A DNA stretch of 64,000 nucleotides from Salinilacustrithrix flava. Lineage in GTDB: Bacteria > Actinomycetota > Acidimicrobiia > Acidimicrobiales > Salinilacustritrichaceae. How positions within the stretch are numbered: the first letter of the stretch is position 1; the number at the start of each line of letters is the position of its first letter. Made by a program: the position numbers and the translations under genes. The DNA lies in the NCBI GenBank assembly GCA_024128875.1, contig JAMYFF010000010.1, positions 62,001 through 126,000 of the forward strand. Direction: 5' to 3'. Shown here one piece after another: positions 1 to 7,946 of the stretch. The notes under the pieces are model-generated. The model searched no databases. It was given only the letters and a program-made list of their open reading frames with translations, and had not been told where the DNA came from.

Positions 1-762
1 GACGGTGGGCGCGGTGTGCGTCGCCCCCGGCTCGAGCACGACCTCGCCGGGGAGGAGCAGCTCACCGACGTGCACGGCGCGCCGCCCGTCGGTGCGGTGC
101 TCGAGGACCAGCTCGGCATTGCCGCTCCAGGCCAGGTGGATGCCGTGGACCTCGCCGGCCAGCTCGCCGAAGCCGCGGCGGCCGGCGAAGAGCACCGGGA
201 CGTGGTCGTGGGAGGTCCGGCCGCGCCGGTTGTCGACCACGACGGTGCCGGTGGCCCACGGCAGCCGGGTCGGCGTCATCTCGGCGCACCAGTGGCCCTC
301 GAACGCGAGCACCTCGTCGGCGTCGCCAGGGAGGGGCAGCGTGGCGGCGAGGCGCTGCAGCAGGTAGGGCGCCGGGCCGGTGTTGGTGAGGCTCAGTTCG
401 ATGGTGAGGGTCGGTCCGAGCCGGAGCGCGCCGGCCAGGACCAACCCGGCGTCGTCGTCGGCCGCCTCGAACTGCAGCGTCGTCGCATCGCCGGTGCAGG
501 ACGTGGCCCGGAAGCGGGGGTGGGCAGCGCTGCCGTCGGCACGGCACCCGGCCAGCCCGGGCCGGCCCGGGTCGCCGGCCGTGACGCCCACGACGGGCAG
601 CGCCTGGTCGATGTCGAGGGTGGACGGCGGCAGCGGGCGGTCCGACAGGGCGTCGGCGGGGGGTGGGCCGGGGTCCGGCCCCCAGTGCCGCACCGTCGGC
701 ACCGGCCCGCCGGTGTCGACGAGCACGGCCCAGGTCCCGTTCGTGAGCAGGTGGTTCGCCAC
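1..762 (-). CDS. Alpha-galactosidase, GH36 family, N-terminal part (runs off the window)
   Basis: Hydrolyses terminal alpha-1,6-galactosides such as melibiose or raffinose; probably cytoplasmic, as no signal peptide is visible. The 254 residues present match the N-terminal beta-sandwich of GH36 enzymes: a segment reading RGRTSHDHVPVLFAG, then GEVHGIHLAWSGN, then ELLLPGEVVLEPGATH. The catalytic TIM barrel lies beyond base 1, so activity cannot be judged. The GTG at 762 (VANHLLTNGTW) is chosen because the family usually begins just before such a strand; the frame is open further upstream, so the start is uncertain. It is divergent from the radical SAM gene at 833. The family assignment rests on motif recognition. 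Confidence 0.8.
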   Translation of the reverse strand, partial: MANHLLTNGTWAVLVDTGGPVPTVRHWGPDPGPPPADALSDRPLPPSTLDIDQALPVVGVTAGDPGRPGLAGCRADGSAAHPRFRATSCTGDATTLQFEAADDDAGLVLAGALRLGPTLTIELSLTNTGPAPYLLQRLAATLPLPGDADEVLAFEGHWCAEMTPTRLPWATGTVVVDNRRGRTSHDHVPVLFAGRRGFGELAGEVHGIHLAWSGNAELVLEHRTDGRRAVHVGELLLPGEVVLEPGATHTAPTV

Positions 763-817
763 GCCCGCACGCTGCCACGTCCGCCGGGCCGATCGGGGAA
801 CGCTGGGAGGTGTCCGG

Positions 818-823
818 TAGCCT
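818..823 (+). promoter_or_regulatory. -10 box TAGCCT of the radical SAM operon
   Basis: TAGCCT ends 9 nt before the GTG at 833. A start site 6-7 nt downstream would give an almost leaderless mRNA, as at many other genes here. No clear -35 box is seen. The purine run GGGAGG at 805-810 is too far from the GTG to act as its ribosome binding site. Confidence 0.45.
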
Positions 824-832
824 GGGCGGACC

Positions 833-2839
833 GTGTCCGCCGCGCCCCCGAACCCCTCTTCGACAGCCACCGCGGGGTCCTCCAGCGTCTGGAGCGCGCT
901 CGAGCCGCACCTGCCCAAGGTGGCCAAGCCCGCCCGCTACATCGGCCTCGAGGACGGTGCACCGGCCTCCGAGCGTGCCCCCCACAAGGTCGGCTGGCTG
1001 CTCTGCTACCCCGACACCTACGAGATCGGCCTGCCCAACCAGGGCCTGCAGATCCTGCGGGAGATCGTGAACGAGCGCGACGACGCCTACGCCGAGCGCG
1101 GCTACGCGGTGTGGAGCGACCTCGAGGCCATCATGCGCCGCGAGCGCATCCCGTTCTTCTCGGTCGAGACCCACACCAGCGCGGCGGCCTTCGACGCCAT
1201 CGCGTTCAACCTGTCGGCCGAGCTCACCTACACCAACGTCCTCAACTGCGTGGACCTGGCCGGCGTGCCGGTCCGCAGCGACGAGCGCGACGAGACCCAC
1301 CCGCTGGTCGTCGTCGGCGGCCACTGCACCTACAACCCCGAGCCCCTGGCGGACTTCGTCGACGTCGTCGTGCTCGGCGACGGCGAGGAGGTCATCGGCG
1401 AGATCACCGACGTCCTCCGCGAGTGGCGCGCCGAGGGCAAGACGGCGGGGTCGCGGCCCAACGTGCTGCGGGCGCTGGCCGGGGTCGAGGGCGTCTACGT
1501 CCCCTCCCTCTACGACGTGGCCTACGACGGCCCGTTCCTGGCCGAGGTCACCCCCCGGTTCCCGGACGTGCCCGAGCGGGTGGAGAAGCGCACCATCTCC
1601 GACCTGGCCGAGTGGCCATACCCCAAGCAGCAGCTGGTGCCCCTCACCGAGGTCGTCCACGACCGACTCAACGTCGAGGTCTTCCGCGGCTGCACGCGCG
1701 GCTGCCGGTTCTGCCAGGCGGGCATGATCACCCGCCCGGTGCGGGAGCGCCCGGCCGAGCAGGTCCGGTCGATGATCGACTCGGGCCTGAAGCGCACCGG
1801 CTACGACGAGGTCACCCTCACCAGCCTGTCGACGGCCGACTTCTCCGGCATCGAGCAGACCGTCCAGGACGTGATGGACCTCGACACCGGCAGCGCCCAG
1901 CCGATCACCCTCGGCCTGCCGTCGCTCCGGGTCGACGCCTTCACCGTCGGGCTGGCCAACAAGATCCAGAACGCCCGGCGCACCGGACTCACGTTCGCGC
2001 CCGAAGCCGGCACGTGGCGGATGCGCCAGGTCATCAACAAGCTCATCCGCGAAGAGGACCTCTACGGCGCGGTCGGCTCGGCCTACTCCCAGGGCTGGCG
2101 CCGGATGAAGCTGTACTTCCTCACCGGCCTGCCGAGCGAGACCGACGAGGACACCCTCGGCATCGCCGAGCTGGCCAAGAACTGCGTGGAGCTCGGCCGC
2201 GAGCACCACAAGAACCCCAGCGTCACGGTCAGCGTGGGCGGCTTCGTGCCCAAGCCCTTCACCCCGTTCCAGTGGTTCGGCCAGAACACCGAGGACGAGC
2301 TGCGCCGCAAGATCAACCTGCTCAAGGACGCCACCCGCAAGATGAACGGGGTCCAGCTCAAGTGGCACGACCCCCGGGCCTCGGTCATCGAGGGGTTGCT
2401 GTCGCGGGGCGATCGTCGCCTCGGACGGGTGCTCGAGCTGGTCTGGCGCCGCGGCGGCGTGTTCCAGGAGTGGGGCGAGCACTTCGACGAGAAGCTGTGG
2501 CTCGACGCCATGGCCGAGTGCGGCCTCGATCCGGACTGGTACATCCACCGGCACCGCACCGAGGACGAGGTGCTGCCCTGGGACCACCTCTCCGCCGGCC
2601 TGCACAAGGACTTCCTCTGGATGGACTGGCAGGACGCCCTGGCCGAGGTCGGCCTGCCCGACTGCCGCTGGACGCCCTGCTACGACTGCGGCGCCTGCAC
2701 CGGCTACTCGATCGAGCACATCGTGGCTTCGGCCACCCCGCCCGCCGGCGGCAGCCAGGGGACGGGCCAGGATCTGGGCGCCGGGCACAGCGTCCCGGTC
2801 GAGCTCACCCCCCGCATCCCACAGGGGGCGAAGCCGTGA
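833..2839 (+). CDS. B12-binding-like radical SAM protein, TIGR03960 family
   Basis: A 668-residue radical SAM enzyme with an N-terminal cobalamin-binding-like region (about residues 40-250) and a central radical SAM barrel. The cluster-binding cysteines are in GCTRGCRFCQ near residue 286 (CX3CX2C). The C-terminus has a cysteine-rich CYDCGACTGYSIEH segment, which may hold a further metal or cluster site. The family is conserved in Actinobacteria, usually beside a DUF2344 protein and RNase E/G, as here, but its substrate is not established; RNA or ribosome modification is an inference from neighbours. The start is the GTG at 833 with a -10 box 9 nt upstream. The stop overlaps the next start by 4 bases (GTGA), so the two are probably translationally coupled. 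Confidence 0.9.
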   Translation: MSAAPPNPSSTATAGSSSVWSALEPHLPKVAKPARYIGLEDGAPASERAPHKVGWLLCYPDTYEIGLPNQGLQILREIVNERDDAYAERGYAVWSDLEAIMRRERIPFFSVETHTSAAAFDAIAFNLSAELTYTNVLNCVDLAGVPVRSDERDETHPLVVVGGHCTYNPEPLADFVDVVVLGDGEEVIGEITDVLREWRAEGKTAGSRPNVLRALAGVEGVYVPSLYDVAYDGPFLAEVTPRFPDVPERVEKRTISDLAEWPYPKQQLVPLTEVVHDRLNVEVFRGCTRGCRFCQAGMITRPVRERPAEQVRSMIDSGLKRTGYDEVTLTSLSTADFSGIEQTVQDVMDLDTGSAQPITLGLPSLRVDAFTVGLANKIQNARRTGLTFAPEAGTWRMRQVINKLIREEDLYGAVGSAYSQGWRRMKLYFLTGLPSETDEDTLGIAELAKNCVELGREHHKNPSVTVSVGGFVPKPFTPFQWFGQNTEDELRRKINLLKDATRKMNGVQLKWHDPRASVIEGLLSRGDRRLGRVLELVWRRGGVFQEWGEHFDEKLWLDAMAECGLDPDWYIHRHRTEDEVLPWDHLSAGLHKDFLWMDWQDALAEVGLPDCRWTPCYDCGACTGYSIEHIVASATPPAGGSQGTGQDLGAGHSVPVELTPRIPQGAKP

Positions 2840-3633
2840 CTCCGCCCCGGACCGAGCGCATCCGCATCCGCTTCGACAAGTTCGGGCGCATCCGCTTCAC
2901 CTCCCACCGGGACGTGGCCCGCGTGTGGGAGCGCAGCCTCCGCCGGAGCCGCCTGCCGGTGTCCTACAGCGAGGGCTTCTCGCCCCGCCCCCGGCTCCGC
3001 TTCGGCCTCGCCCTGGCCACCGCCCACGAGTCCTGCGGCGAGTACCTCGACGTCGACCTCGAGCCCGGCGCGGTGTCGTCGGGCCGCGTCGACATCGACG
3101 AGCTCGCCCCCCTCGTGAACCCGATGCTGCCGCCCGGCATGACCATCCAGGCGACCGCACACGTCGAACCCGGCGCGCCGAGCCTGCAGGAGTCCGTCGA
3201 CTCCTGCACCTGGCTCGTCGACGTGCCGCAGATGACCCCGGCGCAGGCGCACGACCTGGTCGAGCGCGCCCTCGCCGCAGAAGAGCTCCCGGTCACCCGA
3301 ACGCGCAAGGGCAAGTCGGTCACCGACGACATCCGCCCGAACGTGCTCGCCCTCCGAGTCGCCGACCCCGACGAGCGCCCGCCCGCTGCCGAGTGGCAGC
3401 CGGCCGGCGCCCTGCTCCGAGCCGAGCTCGGCACGCACCCGCGTGCCTGCCGGCCCGCCGAGCTGCTCGCCGCGGTCGATCCGACGCTCGAGGAGGGTCG
3501 GGTGGTCCGGCTCCACCAATGGACGATGGTCGACGGCGTCCGGCGCGAACCCGTCCCCCTGGAGGCATCGCCTCCGGTGGGCGCAGGGATCGCCCGGCCG
3601 TCGGCCGCGCACGCCATCGAGCGTGCGTCATGA
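2836..3633 (+). CDS. Radical-SAM-associated DUF2344 protein, TIGR03936 family
   Basis: A 265-residue partner of the radical SAM protein, recognised from its start (IRIRFDKFGRIRFTSHRDV) and the segment YSEGFSPRPRLRFGLAL, both typical of DUF2344. In some other bacteria this domain is fused to the C-terminus of the radical SAM protein, which supports a shared complex. It has no recognisable catalytic motif and could be a substrate-binding subunit. It starts at a GTG inside the stop codon of the upstream gene and ends 15 bases before the RNase E/G gene, so the three genes read as one operon. The function is unknown. Confidence 0.88.
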   Translation: MTPPRTERIRIRFDKFGRIRFTSHRDVARVWERSLRRSRLPVSYSEGFSPRPRLRFGLALATAHESCGEYLDVDLEPGAVSSGRVDIDELAPLVNPMLPPGMTIQATAHVEPGAPSLQESVDSCTWLVDVPQMTPAQAHDLVERALAAEELPVTRTRKGKSVTDDIRPNVLALRVADPDERPPAAEWQPAGALLRAELGTHPRACRPAELLAAVDPTLEEGRVVRLHQWTMVDGVRREPVPLEASPPVGAGIARPSAAHAIERAS

Positions 3634-3648
3634 GAAGGGACCCCCACC

Positions 3649-5271
3649 ATGTCCGACACCCAGCACGGGTCGTCGACGTCGAACGACGAGCGCCCCGATG
3701 GCGCCGGGAAGGCTGCTGAGGGCTCCGAGCCCGCGGTCGGCAACGGCGACGACGCCCACAAGCCCAAGATCGGCGACACCCGCCCCTCGCCGCGCGCCGA
3801 CGAGGGCGGCGGCGCAGATGGCGATGGCGACGACACCCCCAAGCCCGGCCGCCGTCGCCGCCGGCGCGGCGGGCGCAACCGCAGCAAGGGCCGCGGCGAC
3901 GGCCAGCAGCGCCCGGTCGAGCTCGACACCGGCTTCGACGCCGTGGAGCTCGACGAGGCCCAGCTCGAGGCCCGCCGTGGCAAGCACCGCAACGGCAAGC
4001 CGGTCGGCCGGTACCTCATGGCCGTGCACCGCACGGAGCAGGCGACCCAGATCGCCGTGCTCGAGGGCCGCCAGCTGATCGAGCACTACGTCGCCCGGCC
4101 CGCCGACGACATCTCCCAGATCCACGGCAACATCTACCTGGCCCGCGTGGCCAACGTGCTGCCCGGCATGGAGGCCGCGTTCGTCGACATCGGCACGCCG
4201 AAGAACGCCGTGCTCTACCGCGGCGACGTGGCCTACGACCCCGACGACGTCGAGGGCGGCGGCAAGCCCAAGATCGAAGACGTCCTCAAGTCCAAGCAGA
4301 CCATCGTGTGCCAGGTCACCAAGAACCCCATCGGGGTCAAGGGCGCGCGGCTGACCCAGGAGGTCAGCCTGCCGGGTCGCTTCGTGGTGCTGGTGCCGAA
4401 CTCCAGCACGTACGGCATCTCCAAGCGTCTGCCCGACGACGAGCGCAAGCGGCTCCGCAAGATCCTGGACGGCGTCAAGCCGGACCAGCACGGCGTCATC
4501 GTGCGCACCGCGGCGGAGAACGTGACGGCCGAGGAGATCGAGAACGACGTCAAGCGCCTCGTCGCCCTGTGGGACAAGATCGACGACATGGCCAAGGCCT
4601 CGCAGGCACCGACGCTGCTGTACCGGGAGCCGGACATGGCCGTGCGGGTGATCCGGGAGGAGTTCTCCAAGGACTACCGGGCCGTGGTCATCGACGACCC
4701 CGACCTCTACAAGGAGGTCGACGAGTACGTCTCGGGCATCACCCCGGCCCTCGCCGACCGCGTGCAGTTCTACGACCCCGAGGCCGAGAAGCTGCCGCTG
4801 TTCGAGCGCCACCACATCCACGAGCAGCTCCACCGCGCCCTCGACCGCAAGGTGTGGCTGCCCTCGGGCGGGTCGCTCATCATCGAGCACACCGAGGCCC
4901 TCACGGTCATCGACGTCAACACGGGCAAGAACGTCGGCAAGAACTCCCTCGAGGACACCGTCTACGCCAACAACCTCGAGGCCGCCGAGGAGATCGCCCG
5001 CCAGCTGCGCCTGCGCGACATCGGCGGGATCATCGTCATCGACTTCATCGACATGGAGGTGAAGAAGAACCGCGACGACGTGGGCCGGGTGCTGCGCGAG
5101 GCGCTGGCCCGGGACAAGACGCGCACGCAGGTCTTCGACATCTCCGAGCTCGGCCTGGTCGAGATGACCCGCAAGCGCATCGGCGAGGGCCTGCTCGTGG
5201 GCTTCACGGAGGAGTGCGAGACCTGCAAGGGTCGAGGCGTCGTCTTCGACAAGGACCTCCTCGACGGCTGA
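3649..5271 (+). CDS. rng: Ribonuclease E/G (Rne/Rng family)
   Basis: Endoribonuclease for 5'-monophosphate-dependent cleavage of single-stranded RNA in mRNA decay and rRNA processing; cytoplasmic. The 540-residue protein has an acidic, disordered N-terminal arm of about 60 residues, then an arginine-rich patch (about 65-85) likely to bind RNA. The S1-type domain starts near residue 145 (HGNIYLARVANVLPGMEAAF). The metal-binding aspartates are in VIDVNTGKNVG (about 419) and IVIDFIDM (about 465). The zinc-link cysteines are in CETCKGRG (about 525). It lacks the long C-terminal scaffold of E. coli RNase E, and here the extension is N-terminal, as in other actinobacteria. An AGAAGGGA ribosome site precedes the ATG. 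It is followed by hairpins and the rplU promoter. Confidence 0.95.
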   Translation: MSDTQHGSSTSNDERPDGAGKAAEGSEPAVGNGDDAHKPKIGDTRPSPRADEGGGADGDGDDTPKPGRRRRRRGGRNRSKGRGDGQQRPVELDTGFDAVELDEAQLEARRGKHRNGKPVGRYLMAVHRTEQATQIAVLEGRQLIEHYVARPADDISQIHGNIYLARVANVLPGMEAAFVDIGTPKNAVLYRGDVAYDPDDVEGGGKPKIEDVLKSKQTIVCQVTKNPIGVKGARLTQEVSLPGRFVVLVPNSSTYGISKRLPDDERKRLRKILDGVKPDQHGVIVRTAAENVTAEEIENDVKRLVALWDKIDDMAKASQAPTLLYREPDMAVRVIREEFSKDYRAVVIDDPDLYKEVDEYVSGITPALADRVQFYDPEAEKLPLFERHHIHEQLHRALDRKVWLPSGGSLIIEHTEALTVIDVNTGKNVGKNSLEDTVYANNLEAAEEIARQLRLRDIGGIIVIDFIDMEVKKNRDDVGRVLREALARDKTRTQVFDISELGLVEMTRKRIGEGLLVGFTEECETCKGRGVVFDKDLLDG

Positions 5272-5272
5272 G

Positions 5273-5307
5273 CGAACCCTTCGGCCGCAAGCGGCCTCGG
5301 GGGTTCG
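5273..5307. repeat. Stacked inverted repeat after RNase E/G (family B)
   Basis: CGAACCC (5273-5279) pairs with GGGTTCG (5301-5307), and inside it GGCCGC (5283-5288) pairs with GCGGCC (5291-5296) around an AA loop. The same two stems recur at 30794-30827 beside tRNA-Ala. Its position right after the stop codon suggests a terminator without a U-tract, or a processing hairpin. Confidence 0.7.
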
Positions 5308-5309
5308 TT

Positions 5310-5330
5310 GACGAATGCTTCGCATTCGTC
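5310..5330. terminator. Second hairpin before rplU
   Basis: GACGAATGC at 5310-5318 pairs perfectly with GCATTCGTC at 5322-5330 around a TTC loop, giving a 9-bp stem. It lies only 2 nt after the first hairpin and just ahead of the rplU promoter. The two together would insulate rplU-rpmA from RNase E/G readthrough. No U-tract follows. Confidence 0.55.
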
Positions 5331-5335
5331 GCAGG

Positions 5336-5365
5336 TTGGTGGTGAGCAGGTCTGGGCCGTACGAT
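5336..5365 (+). promoter_or_regulatory. rplU-rpmA promoter
   Basis: TTGGTG (5336-5341) and TACGAT (5360-5365) are separated by 18 nt. The predicted transcription start is about 5372, a few bases ahead of the ATG at 5376. This placement argues that the ATG at 5364, which lies inside the -10 box, is not used. Confidence 0.5.
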
Positions 5366-5375
5366 GTCGAACCCT

Positions 5376-5684
5376 ATGTACGCAGTGATCGCCACCGGCG
5401 GAAAGCAGCATCGTGTCGCCGAAGGCGACGTCCTCGAGGTCGAGCGCCTCGGGGTCGAAGAGGGTGGCTCGGTCGACCTGCGACCTGTCCTCCTCGTCGA
5501 CGGTGACACCGTCCTGTCCACCCCCGACGACCTGGGCAAGGTGTCCGTCACCGCCCGCGTGGTGGGTGACGCCAAGGGCCCCAAGATCAACGGCTTCGTC
5601 TACAAGAACAAGTCGAACAACCGGAAGCGCTGGGGTCACCGCCAGCACTACACGCAGATCGAGATCACCGGCATCAGCCGCTGA
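5376..5684 (+). CDS. rplU: 50S ribosomal protein L21
   Basis: Large-subunit protein that binds 23S rRNA domain I near L20. The 102 residues start MYAVIATGGKQHRV, the canonical L21 opening, and include the conserved GVEEGGSVDLRPVLLVDGD and a basic segment (NKSNNRKRWGHRQHYT) near the C-terminus. An in-frame ATG at 5364 would add MSNP; I prefer 5376 because the family starts there and a -10 box covers 5364. No strong ribosome site is seen before either, which fits a nearly leaderless message. rpmA follows after 21 bases, the usual L21-L27 pair. Confidence 0.95.
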   Translation: MYAVIATGGKQHRVAEGDVLEVERLGVEEGGSVDLRPVLLVDGDTVLSTPDDLGKVSVTARVVGDAKGPKINGFVYKNKSNNRKRWGHRQHYTQIEITGISR

Positions 5685-5705
5685 TCCCAGAAGAGGTAGC
5701 TCGCC

Positions 5706-5960
5706 ATGTCCAAGACCAAGGGCGGCGGTTCCACCCGGAACGGCCGTGACTCCGAATCCAAGCGCCTGGGCGTGAAGGCCTACGACGGCACCGTCGTCTC
5801 GGCCGGCTCCATCCTCGTGCGCCAGCGCGGCACCCGCTTCCACCCCGGCCTCAACGTGGGCAAGGGCGGCGACGACACGCTGTTCGCCACGAGCGACGGC
5901 ACGGTGAAGTTCGGCTCCCGCCACGGGCGCAAGCTGGTGGACATCCTGCCGCTCGACTGA
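5706..5960 (+). CDS. rpmA: 50S ribosomal protein L27
   Basis: Large-subunit protein whose N-terminal tail reaches the peptidyl transferase centre. The 84 residues begin MSKTKGGGSTRNGRDSES, so the mature-type start is encoded directly; there is no Firmicutes-type cleavable N-terminal extension. The conserved KRLGVKAYDG, GSILVRQRGT and HPGLNVGKGGDDTLFA segments are all present. The AGAAGAGG run at 5690-5697 is a good ribosome binding site. It is in an operon with rplU. The next gene starts 92 bases downstream, with no strong hairpin in between. Confidence 0.96.
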   Translation: MSKTKGGGSTRNGRDSESKRLGVKAYDGTVVSAGSILVRQRGTRFHPGLNVGKGGDDTLFATSDGTVKFGSRHGRKLVDILPLD

Positions 5961-6052
5961 GCCGCACCCGCTCGAATCCGATGCCGGCCCGGGTCCACGA
6001 CCCGGGCCGTGTCGCGCCCGCCCCTGGTCCATCTGCACTACGTTCCGGTTCC

Positions 6053-6727
6053 ATGTCAGGGATCGACGGGCCGGGTGGGCCGACGGACGTGACGGTGGTG
6101 GTGCTCGAGGACCACGAGATGGTCGCCAGCGCCCTCGAGGCGGTGCTGGACCAGGATCCCCGGCTCCGGGTGGTGGGCACCACCAGCCGCCTGGAGGACG
6201 CCCTGCGCGTCGTCGCCGAGCGGTCGCCCACGGTGCTGGTCACCGACCTCCGCCTCGACGGCGTCGAGATCGCCGACCAGCTCGGCCGGTTCGTCGAGAC
6301 CTGCCCCGACGTGCGGATCCTCGTGGTCACCGGATGGGCCACCGAGCGCACCCTGTTCGACTCCCTCGACCACGGGGCCCACGGCTTCATCGGCAAGTCC
6401 CAGGGCCTCGACGAGCTCGTCGATGCCGTGGTCCGCGTCGCCGACGGCGAGACCGTCGTGGCACCCCAGCTGCTGCCGGCGCTGGTTCGGCGCACCTCGC
6501 ACCGCAGCGGGCGGGACCGAACGAACCTGACCCCGCGCGAGCTCGAGGTCCTGCGGCTCCTCGCCGAGGGCACCGGCACCCGGGAGATGGCCGAGCACCT
6601 GGCGGTGAGCCCCAACACGATCCGCAACCACGTGCGTGCGGTGCTCGGCAAGCTCGGTGCCAGCTCGCGCCTGGAGGCGGTCACCATCGCCCGCCGCATG
6701 GACCTGATCGCGCCCGTCGAGACCTAG
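6053..6727 (+). CDS. Response regulator, NarL/LuxR type
   Basis: A 224-residue two-component transcription regulator. The receiver domain (about 10-130) has the acidic pair in VLEDHEM, the phospho-acceptor aspartate in VLVTDLRLDG, and the conserved lysine in GFIGKSQ. The C-terminal LuxR helix-turn-helix (about 160-220) reads LTPRELEVLRLLAEG then AVSPNTIRNHVRAVLGKLG. The ATG at 6053 is chosen over an in-frame start at 5981, which would add an arginine/proline-rich stretch of no family resemblance. No histidine kinase lies beside it, so it is an orphan in this window; its targets cannot be told. Confidence 0.9.
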   Translation: MSGIDGPGGPTDVTVVVLEDHEMVASALEAVLDQDPRLRVVGTTSRLEDALRVVAERSPTVLVTDLRLDGVEIADQLGRFVETCPDVRILVVTGWATERTLFDSLDHGAHGFIGKSQGLDELVDAVVRVADGETVVAPQLLPALVRRTSHRSGRDRTNLTPRELEVLRLLAEGTGTREMAEHLAVSPNTIRNHVRAVLGKLGASSRLEAVTIARRMDLIAPVET

Positions 6728-6737
6728 GCGAGCGCCC

Positions 6738-7817
6738 TCAGACGTGGGTCTCGAGGCCGATCGGCAGGTCGGCGGCGTCCCAGCCGAGGTTGGCCAGGGC
6801 CCGGTCGTGGGCGAAGCGGTCGGTCATCCCGCCGACGAAGGACACGGCCTCCCGCACGAGGTCGGTGCGGTCGTCGATGGGACGTCCCTCGGCCACCAGC
6901 CGCTCGGGGTCGGCGCGATACCACTCGACCAGGGCGGTGAGGAGGCGGTCGACCACGAGACCCTGCTGGCGGGACTCGTCGCGCAGGTAGATGCGCTCGT
7001 AGTTGAACGCGCGGAACGCGGTGAGGGCCTCGGCGAGGTCGTCGTGCATGCCGACGGTGCCCGACTCGGCGGTGGCGCCCACCACGGCCTCGATGAAGGC
7101 GTGCAGCTGCTGACGGCGGTCCCGGCCGCAGCGCTCGGCCACCACCGTGGGTAGGTCCTCGGGGCGGACGACCCCGGCGAGCACGGCGTCTTCGAAGTCG
7201 TGGCAGAGGTAGGCGATGCGGTCGGCCCAGCTGACGACCTCGCCCTCGGGCGTCGAGGGCGCCGGTCGCGACCAGGAGTGGTTGCGGATGCCGTCGAGGG
7301 TCTCGCGGCACAGGTTCAGCGGGGCGAGCACCACGTCGGCCCCCCAGGTCGCGTGGTCGTAGCCGCCTTCGACGAAGGGGGCGAGGGCATCCTCGGAGGC
7401 GTGGCCGAAGGGCCCGTGGCCGCAGTCGTGGCCGAGCGCGATGGCCTCGGCCAGGGCGACGTTGAGCCGGCAGGCCCGGGTGATGGACGTGGCCACCTGC
7501 GCGACCTCGAGGGCATGGGTGAGCCGGGTGCGCTGGTGGTCGTCGGGGAACACGAAGACCTGGGTCTTGCCGGCGAGGCGGCGGAACGCGGTGCCGTGCA
7601 CGATGCGGTCGCGGTCGCGCTCGAAGCAGGTTCGCCAGGGGTCGGCCTCCTCCTCGACGGATCGGTCGCCGGCGCCCTCGGCCCGGGTGGCCCCGGGCGC
7701 CAGGTGCTCGGCTTCGCGGGCTTCGCGGACCTCCCGATCGGCGATCTCCACGTCGCCGACGTCGGCGTGGGTGTCGGCGTGCGCGTGGCGCACCGGACCG
7801 GCGCCGTGACCCGCCAT
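6738..7817 (-). CDS. dgt: Deoxyguanosinetriphosphate triphosphohydrolase-like HD protein
   Basis: A metal-dependent HD-domain phosphohydrolase that removes triphosphate from dNTPs. The 359-residue protein shows the family signatures RRLAGKTQVF, the HD-superfamily histidine in RLTHALEVAQVA, and the HD pair in ALGHDCGHGPFGH. The first 40 or so residues are histidine- and acid-rich and variable. The ATG at 7817 is chosen; the frame is open upstream into the intergenic region, and a GTG near 7900 (VAHRPDHDP) is possible. It is convergent with the response regulator (10 bases between stops) and divergent from obg. In actinobacteria it often precedes dnaG, which is not here. Confidence 0.92.
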   Translation of the reverse strand: MAGHGAGPVRHAHADTHADVGDVEIADREVREAREAEHLAPGATRAEGAGDRSVEEEADPWRTCFERDRDRIVHGTAFRRLAGKTQVFVFPDDHQRTRLTHALEVAQVATSITRACRLNVALAEAIALGHDCGHGPFGHASEDALAPFVEGGYDHATWGADVVLAPLNLCRETLDGIRNHSWSRPAPSTPEGEVVSWADRIAYLCHDFEDAVLAGVVRPEDLPTVVAERCGRDRRQQLHAFIEAVVGATAESGTVGMHDDLAEALTAFRAFNYERIYLRDESRQQGLVVDRLLTALVEWYRADPERLVAEGRPIDDRTDLVREAVSFVGGMTDRFAHDRALANLGWDAADLPIGLETHV

Positions 7818-7933
7818 GGTGGCTGCCCACTGGCGGGCTCGGGGGGTCAGATCCGGCGTCGGACCGCCACCGGCGGGGTCGTGGTCGGGTCGGTGAGCCA
7901 CGATCCGAGTCTCCCACGCGCCCTGCTCGGTCC

Positions 7934-7939
7934 TAGATT
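7934..7939 (+). promoter_or_regulatory. -10 box TAGATT of obg-proB
   Basis: TAGATT ends 7 nt before the GTG start at 7947, so the transcript should begin at or next to the start codon (leaderless). No ribosome binding site precedes the GTG, which fits. Confidence 0.55.
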
Positions 7940-7946
7940 CCCCGCG

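Noticed and set aside
62..2788. A 908-codon open frame on the minus strand opposite the radical SAM gene
   Set aside because: It is a GC-bias shadow: no family motifs, low-complexity Ala/Gly/Val/Asp composition, and the plus strand encodes a clear radical SAM enzyme. The true minus-strand gene at the left edge (GH36) is in a different frame.
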